Source of the DNA: Cordia subcordata
Taxonomy: Eukaryota > Streptophyta > Magnoliopsida > Boraginales > Cordiaceae
Length of the DNA: 64,000 nt
Reading direction: 5' to 3'
Assembly (NCBI GenBank): GCA_028554755.1
Contig: JAPTOF010000014.1
Coordinates: forward strand, 4,278,001 to 4,342,000
Under the pieces are notes generated by a model. It saw only the letters and a program-made list of their open reading frames with translations, had not been told where the DNA came from and did no database searches. This document shows, piece by piece, positions 59,094 through 64,000 of this stretch (its first letter is position 1; each line of letters begins with the position of its first letter). The position numbers and the translations under genes are program-made.

Positions 59094-60489
59094 AATTTCA
59101 ATTTTTTGCAAAGAAAAATGTAAACATAAATATAATTTCTTTATCACCTTGCAAAATCACTAAATTTTTCAATAAATACTTATCATATATTATAAGTTTT
59201 GTATTATCATAATATTAGGCAATAGACCGGTGCTTTGTATGACATTATTTTACTAGTAAAATATAAAATAAATAATATATCACGCTTGTGTGATGATCGG
59301 GGTTTCGACTAGTGACGAGGAGTAAAATGGGTCACAACCAAGCTAGGCTCGGTGAAAGAAACCCATGATTGTAGTCCAAGAATTGTTGGGTCAAGCAGAA
59401 CTGTGGCCCCGACCCACTGGACAGTGTGAAGCCGAAGCATGTCCAACTGGGAAATTTGGCAGAGCATTGAGCCCATCACACCCTCTTCTTCTTCTTCTTT
59501 TTCACTTTTTTTTTCCCCCTTGTTTTGGTCAAGCACGTTCTCTTCCTTTTAAACTTGCACATGATGATAGTTGTTCTAAATCTTGATCTAATGATCTTGG
59601 AGTGTCTTGACCCCAAAAAAAAAAAAAAATTCTTGGAGTGTGTAGGATGGCACATTCTGTAAAAAAAATAAAATAAAATAAAAACTAAATTTATTCACAA
59701 ATGATAAATTTTTAAAACTTTTTAAAAATTAACATTAAAAACGACAACACAACTACATACATATCTTTTTGGCAACTCTTTAAACTATAAAAATGCTATG
59801 TAAAATGAGTTGAGAAACTGATAAATTCCATTTTACGATATTTTTTGGTTAATAAAGATTGTATGTAATCTTCTCTATGAATCTAATCTTAACGAATTGT
59901 CGAATACCTCCAAACCCACTGAATGAGATAATGGGCTCGTGTTGATTGGTACTTTATGTAACTTTTGAGAAAAAATATTTGTTTTGAGAAATCCAAAATT
60001 TTGAGTTACAGAAAAAGTTAAATTTAAGTTTTTTTTTTAAAGAGTTTCGGTTTTTCTTTTTAAAAAAAACTAATTCAAATACTTACTAAAATTTTAAGAT
60101 ATCTTTTTTAAGAAAAATGTACTTTTTTTGGGCTAGAGTAGGCTTGGAAACTTGGGCTATGGACCCATCTTGTCCAATCATTAATTTGGAAAGTTTAGAT
60201 TTGGGCCTTCATTTCATTTGGATTTATCGTTGTCATTTTGTCTTGGGCCTATCTGTACAGACACACTGATTGCTTTTCTCTTTGTCCCTAATTTTCTTTT
60301 GGGACCGGTTTGGTTGGGATCTTATGCTTGTAATGTTTTTTATTAAATCAAGTTCAATTTTCTTTTTTGGGTAGAAATTCAAGTGTGAGTCCGAAAGAAC
60401 CAAAAAAGGAATAACGCCTCCGGTTGGGAAGAGTCAGACTATCAACTCCTCTCTCAAAATTTTTAGAGAGAAATTTCATCTCGCTTGTT
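59094..60489. other. Intergenic; LINE-tail-like sequence
   Basis: No gene supported. 59483-59510 has TTC repeats. 59950-60120 resembles the MITE-like piece at 38871-39100. 60120-60360 has GGGCC-rich text ending with TTGTAATG-TTTTTTATTAAA, like 37780-38000, a possible LINE 3' end. Confidence 0.4.
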
Positions 60490-60492
60490 TTA

Positions 60493-60965
60493 GAGGGTGT
60501 TTGGATTGGCTTATAAAAAAGTTACTTAAAGCACTTCTAGCTTTAAGTGACTTTTATTTATTGTCAACTTTAAGTAGTTACGTGTTTGAATAAAAATTAT
60601 AGTTATAAAAATAAGTATTTGCATGTTTGATTAAAGTGAGTTGAAAAGTAAGTTATATAGTTAAAATAACTATTAAGGACATTAAAATATAATTTAAAAA
60701 GGTAAGTATAAGATAAAAGAGAAAAGATATTTTAGTAATAAAAATAAAAAGGTAAGGATAAGATAGTAAACGATTTGGTCAAACTTGCTTTTTTTCAACG
60801 TGTTTAAAGCCATAAAAAGCAAAAGCTGGGATTGGGGAGCTTTTTATTTTCTACTTAAAGCTACTTAAAAAAAAGCACATTTTTAATTAAAACAAATACT
60901 TCTATTAGCTTAAATTAGGCTTTAAGTAAGTTTGATCAGAAAAAAAAGCCAAACCAAACACCCTC
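60493..60965. mobile_element. Tourist-like MITE, 473 bp
   Basis: TTA on both sides (60490-60492 and 60966-60968). Ends are GAGGGTGTTTGGATTGGCTT and, reverse-complemented, GAGGGTGTTTGGTTTGGCTT, 19 of 20 alike. The inner arms (ACTTAAAGC / GCTTTAAGT) are also complementary. Confidence 0.85.
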
Positions 60966-60968
60966 TTA

Positions 60969-61740
60969 AAGTATTATCATATCTACCATTGACTAAAACC
61001 AAACATCAAAAAGGTAATTTTTCTTGAAATGTCTTTTTTCTTTTTTTCTTTTTTTCTTTTTTATTCCCCTTTTTTTTAGAATTAAATTATTTTAATCAAT
61101 GACTGAGATCTTGTTTGGGTTGTGTCTCAACTCTCACTAAATAGTCATGGAAGTCGTTCTTGGGTTGTAGTGTACGATATGCACTTCGAATCATTACGCT
61201 CTAACTTGAAGGCTTCTCAACTTAGAGAATGGCGCACAAATTGCATTTATCAAAAATTGGTCTTGGACCTAAAGGCTCAATTGGGTTGGGTTGAGGGGCT
61301 TTGGCCGAAGATTATTTTATAGCCCAAGGAGTTTATCTGCACAGATGTCCGACTCCCGACAAATTATAAGGTGCACATTCATTTATGTGGTCTTTCAGGT
61401 ATATTAATACACATGCCTATATATACATATTTAAAAAAAAAGACGAAGAATCACTTCTCCACTTAAATCTCAGTTTCTGTATTCTCTCTATATATCTCTC
61501 TCTATACGTCTCTATTCTCTCTCTCTATGTATATCTCTTTTCTCTCTTTCTCTCTTTTTTATTTTCTCTCTTTCTCTGTTTTGACAATTGATTTGTATTA
61601 ATATTATTTTTTTGATATTACTAATAGGTTGATGGTTTTATATTATTAACAATTGATTGGATTAACATTAAGAAATGGTGGTGAATGCAATTGATTGATG
61701 GGTTGCATCTTTGTAACAATTGGTTCTGATGGTTCTATAC
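60969..61740. other. Intergenic with pyrimidine tracts
   Basis: T/C-rich runs at 61027-61075 and 61480-61590. A 66-codon frame at 61122 has no recognised similarity and is not called a gene. Confidence 0.5.
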
Positions 61741-61744
61741 ATAT

Positions 61745-62095
61745 ACATTTGAAGGATTGGTGTTTATTCAGTAGTCTATTATTGTTTGTTTAGGTTCTAT
61801 AACTATTTGTTCTGTAACATATTATTACCTATTCAGTGTTCTATAACTGTTTATTCGGTAGGTTATTATTGTTTATTCAATAGCTTATTATTATTTGTTC
61901 AGTATTTCATAATTGTTTGTTCAATAGACAATTATTATTTATTTAGTGTTCCATATTTGTTTGTTTAGTATTCTATAACTGTTCGTTCAGTAGACTATTA
62001 TTATTTGTTCAGTAGTAATAGCATGTTATTGTTTGTTCAGTGTTTTATAAGTGTTTGTTCTGTAAACTATTATTGTTTATTCAGTAGCATATTAT
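61745..62095. repeat. AT-rich minisatellite, unit about 21 bp
   Basis: Some 15 degenerate copies of a unit like TTATTGTTTGTTCAGTAGAC, alternating with a variant ending TTCTATAAC, giving a higher-order period near 42 bp in places. Confidence 0.8.
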
Positions 62096-62210
62096 TAATC
62101 AAAATATCTATTTGTAATTGAAATTGGTTGCATTTGCATTTAACATATCAGTAGAAACACATAAGAAATTGCATAAATTCAGTTCTAGTTTTGCTTCGAT
62201 TTCTTTGCAT

Positions 62211-62300
62211 GTTATTGCTTCAAATTCGATATTTTTAAATCCTTTGGATGTTGTTGCTTCTAATTCGATATTTTCAAATCTTTTGAATGTTGTAGCTTCC
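62211..62300. repeat. 39-bp tandem repeat, 2.3 copies
   Basis: Units start GTTATTGCTTC at 62211, GTTGTTGCTTC at 62250 and GTTGTAGCTTC at 62289. The length is a multiple of three, so the minus strand stays open (repeated F-x-N-I-E), but no gene is claimed. Confidence 0.8.
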
Positions 62301-62519
62301 ATCATTTTATTAGATTCAATCTGCAATTTTGATTTATAATATTTGTTTAATTATTAAAAAATTAAATCAAATAAGTGTAGTTAGGGTTTGTGAGATTTGG
62401 GTTTAAATTAGAGATGTTACAATAGATAAGAAAGAAGAGAGAATTGTAGGCAAAAAAATGCGTGACATATACAGCCTGTAAATGTATGTTGTAACATACA
62501 CCTGTGGGTGCACAATATA

Positions 62520-63698
<1,179 letters not shown>

Positions 63699-63701
63699 TT
63701 A

Positions 63702-64000
63702 GGGCGCATTTGGTTTGCCTATTTTTTGTTTTTATTTTCATAGAAAATAAAAATTAAGATAGAAAATTATTTGGTTAATTATTTTTTTTAAAAAATAGAA
63801 AATAGTTTTTAAAGAAATTAGAAAATATCAAAAAAAAATGTTTCTTTAAAGACAAAGTGATAATTTTGTAAATAACTTTAAAAGATTTAGAAAACAAGGT
63901 GGCAATTTTATAAATAACTCTAAAAATTTTGAAAACAAAGTGGTAATTTTGTAAATAACTCTAAAATATTTAGAAAACAAGATAGCAGTTTTGTTAATAA
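63702..64000. mobile_element. Left end of a MITE-like element, cut by the window end
   Basis: TTA (63699-63701) is followed by GGGCGCATTTGGTTTGCC, the form of a Tourist or hAT-like terminal repeat. The right end is outside the window. Inside, 63848-64000 is a 41-42 bp tandem repeat, with units starting near 63850, 63891, 63932 and 63973 (AAAACAAGGTGGCAATTTT type). Confidence 0.5.

Noticed and set aside
59309..59586. Overlapping frames of about 75 codons on both strands
   Set aside because: No domain; part is encoded by a TTC microsatellite.
61122..61322. 66-codon frame with WVVVYDMHFESLRSNLK
   Set aside because: No family recognised, no start or splice context, and surrounded by low-complexity sequence.
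61745..62095. Regular repeats considered as a CRISPR-like array
   Set aside because: Units are contiguous and degenerate without unique spacers, and the genome is a plant; it is a minisatellite.

Overview
The window is eukaryotic, AT-rich nuclear DNA from a flowering plant, most likely a eudicot. Two intact plant genes support this: an FCS-like zinc finger (FLZ) protein and a 12-exon oligouridylate-binding protein of the UBP1 type. Both have GT-AG introns, and they are surrounded by plant-type transposable elements. Nothing bacterial, organellar or viral was seen, and there is no CRISPR array or operon. The species cannot be named from this sequence.

Layout. 1-2100: a decayed Ty1/copia relic with gag, part of protease/pre-integrase and an LTR-like end, lacking most of pol. 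3060-4150: a LINE 3'-end relic (zinc-finger and RNase H parts). 4282-7939: a PIF/Harbinger DNA transposon with matching ends, a CTA target duplication, a broken transposase and a Myb/SANT-like second gene. 8255-8574: a Tourist-like MITE. 9422-10262: a long-palindrome, MULE-like element whose loop carries an exon-like sequence. 10385-10740: a probable LTR piece.

11635-35366 is one nested retrotransposon complex. The outer element is a plus-strand Ty1/copia element of SIRE/Maximus type with 1.5 kb LTRs, a Met-tRNA-type primer site, gag, pol and an extra downstream gene. A 1.6 kb non-autonomous hAT element (17841-19460) sits in its reverse transcriptase with a perfect 8-bp target duplication. 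An 11.2 kb Athila-like Ty3/gypsy element (22499-33722, minus strand) sits near its 3' end. All of their coding regions are broken by stops or frameshifts.

35367-41272 holds TE ends, MITEs and AT-rich DNA. The genic part is 41273-51451: the FLZ gene on the plus strand and the UBP1-like gene on the minus strand, convergent with about 1.7 kb between their stop codons. The UBP1-like gene rebuilds to 407 codons over 12 exons, and every splice phase is consistent. A MITE lies in one of its introns and two tandem duplications lie in another.

51800-64000 is gene-poor. It contains a decayed RPA/OB-fold-like pseudogene, a second LINE relic, several Tourist-like MITEs with TTA target duplications, a degenerate 0.4 kb tandem duplication, minisatellites, a very long CT microsatellite and a possible LTR end.

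The strongest leads for something not yet described are: the exon carried in the palindromic element at 9422-10262; the unexplained module shared by the 5' LTR junction and the 3' flank of the copia element; and the non-canonical third gene of that element at 20639-22081.
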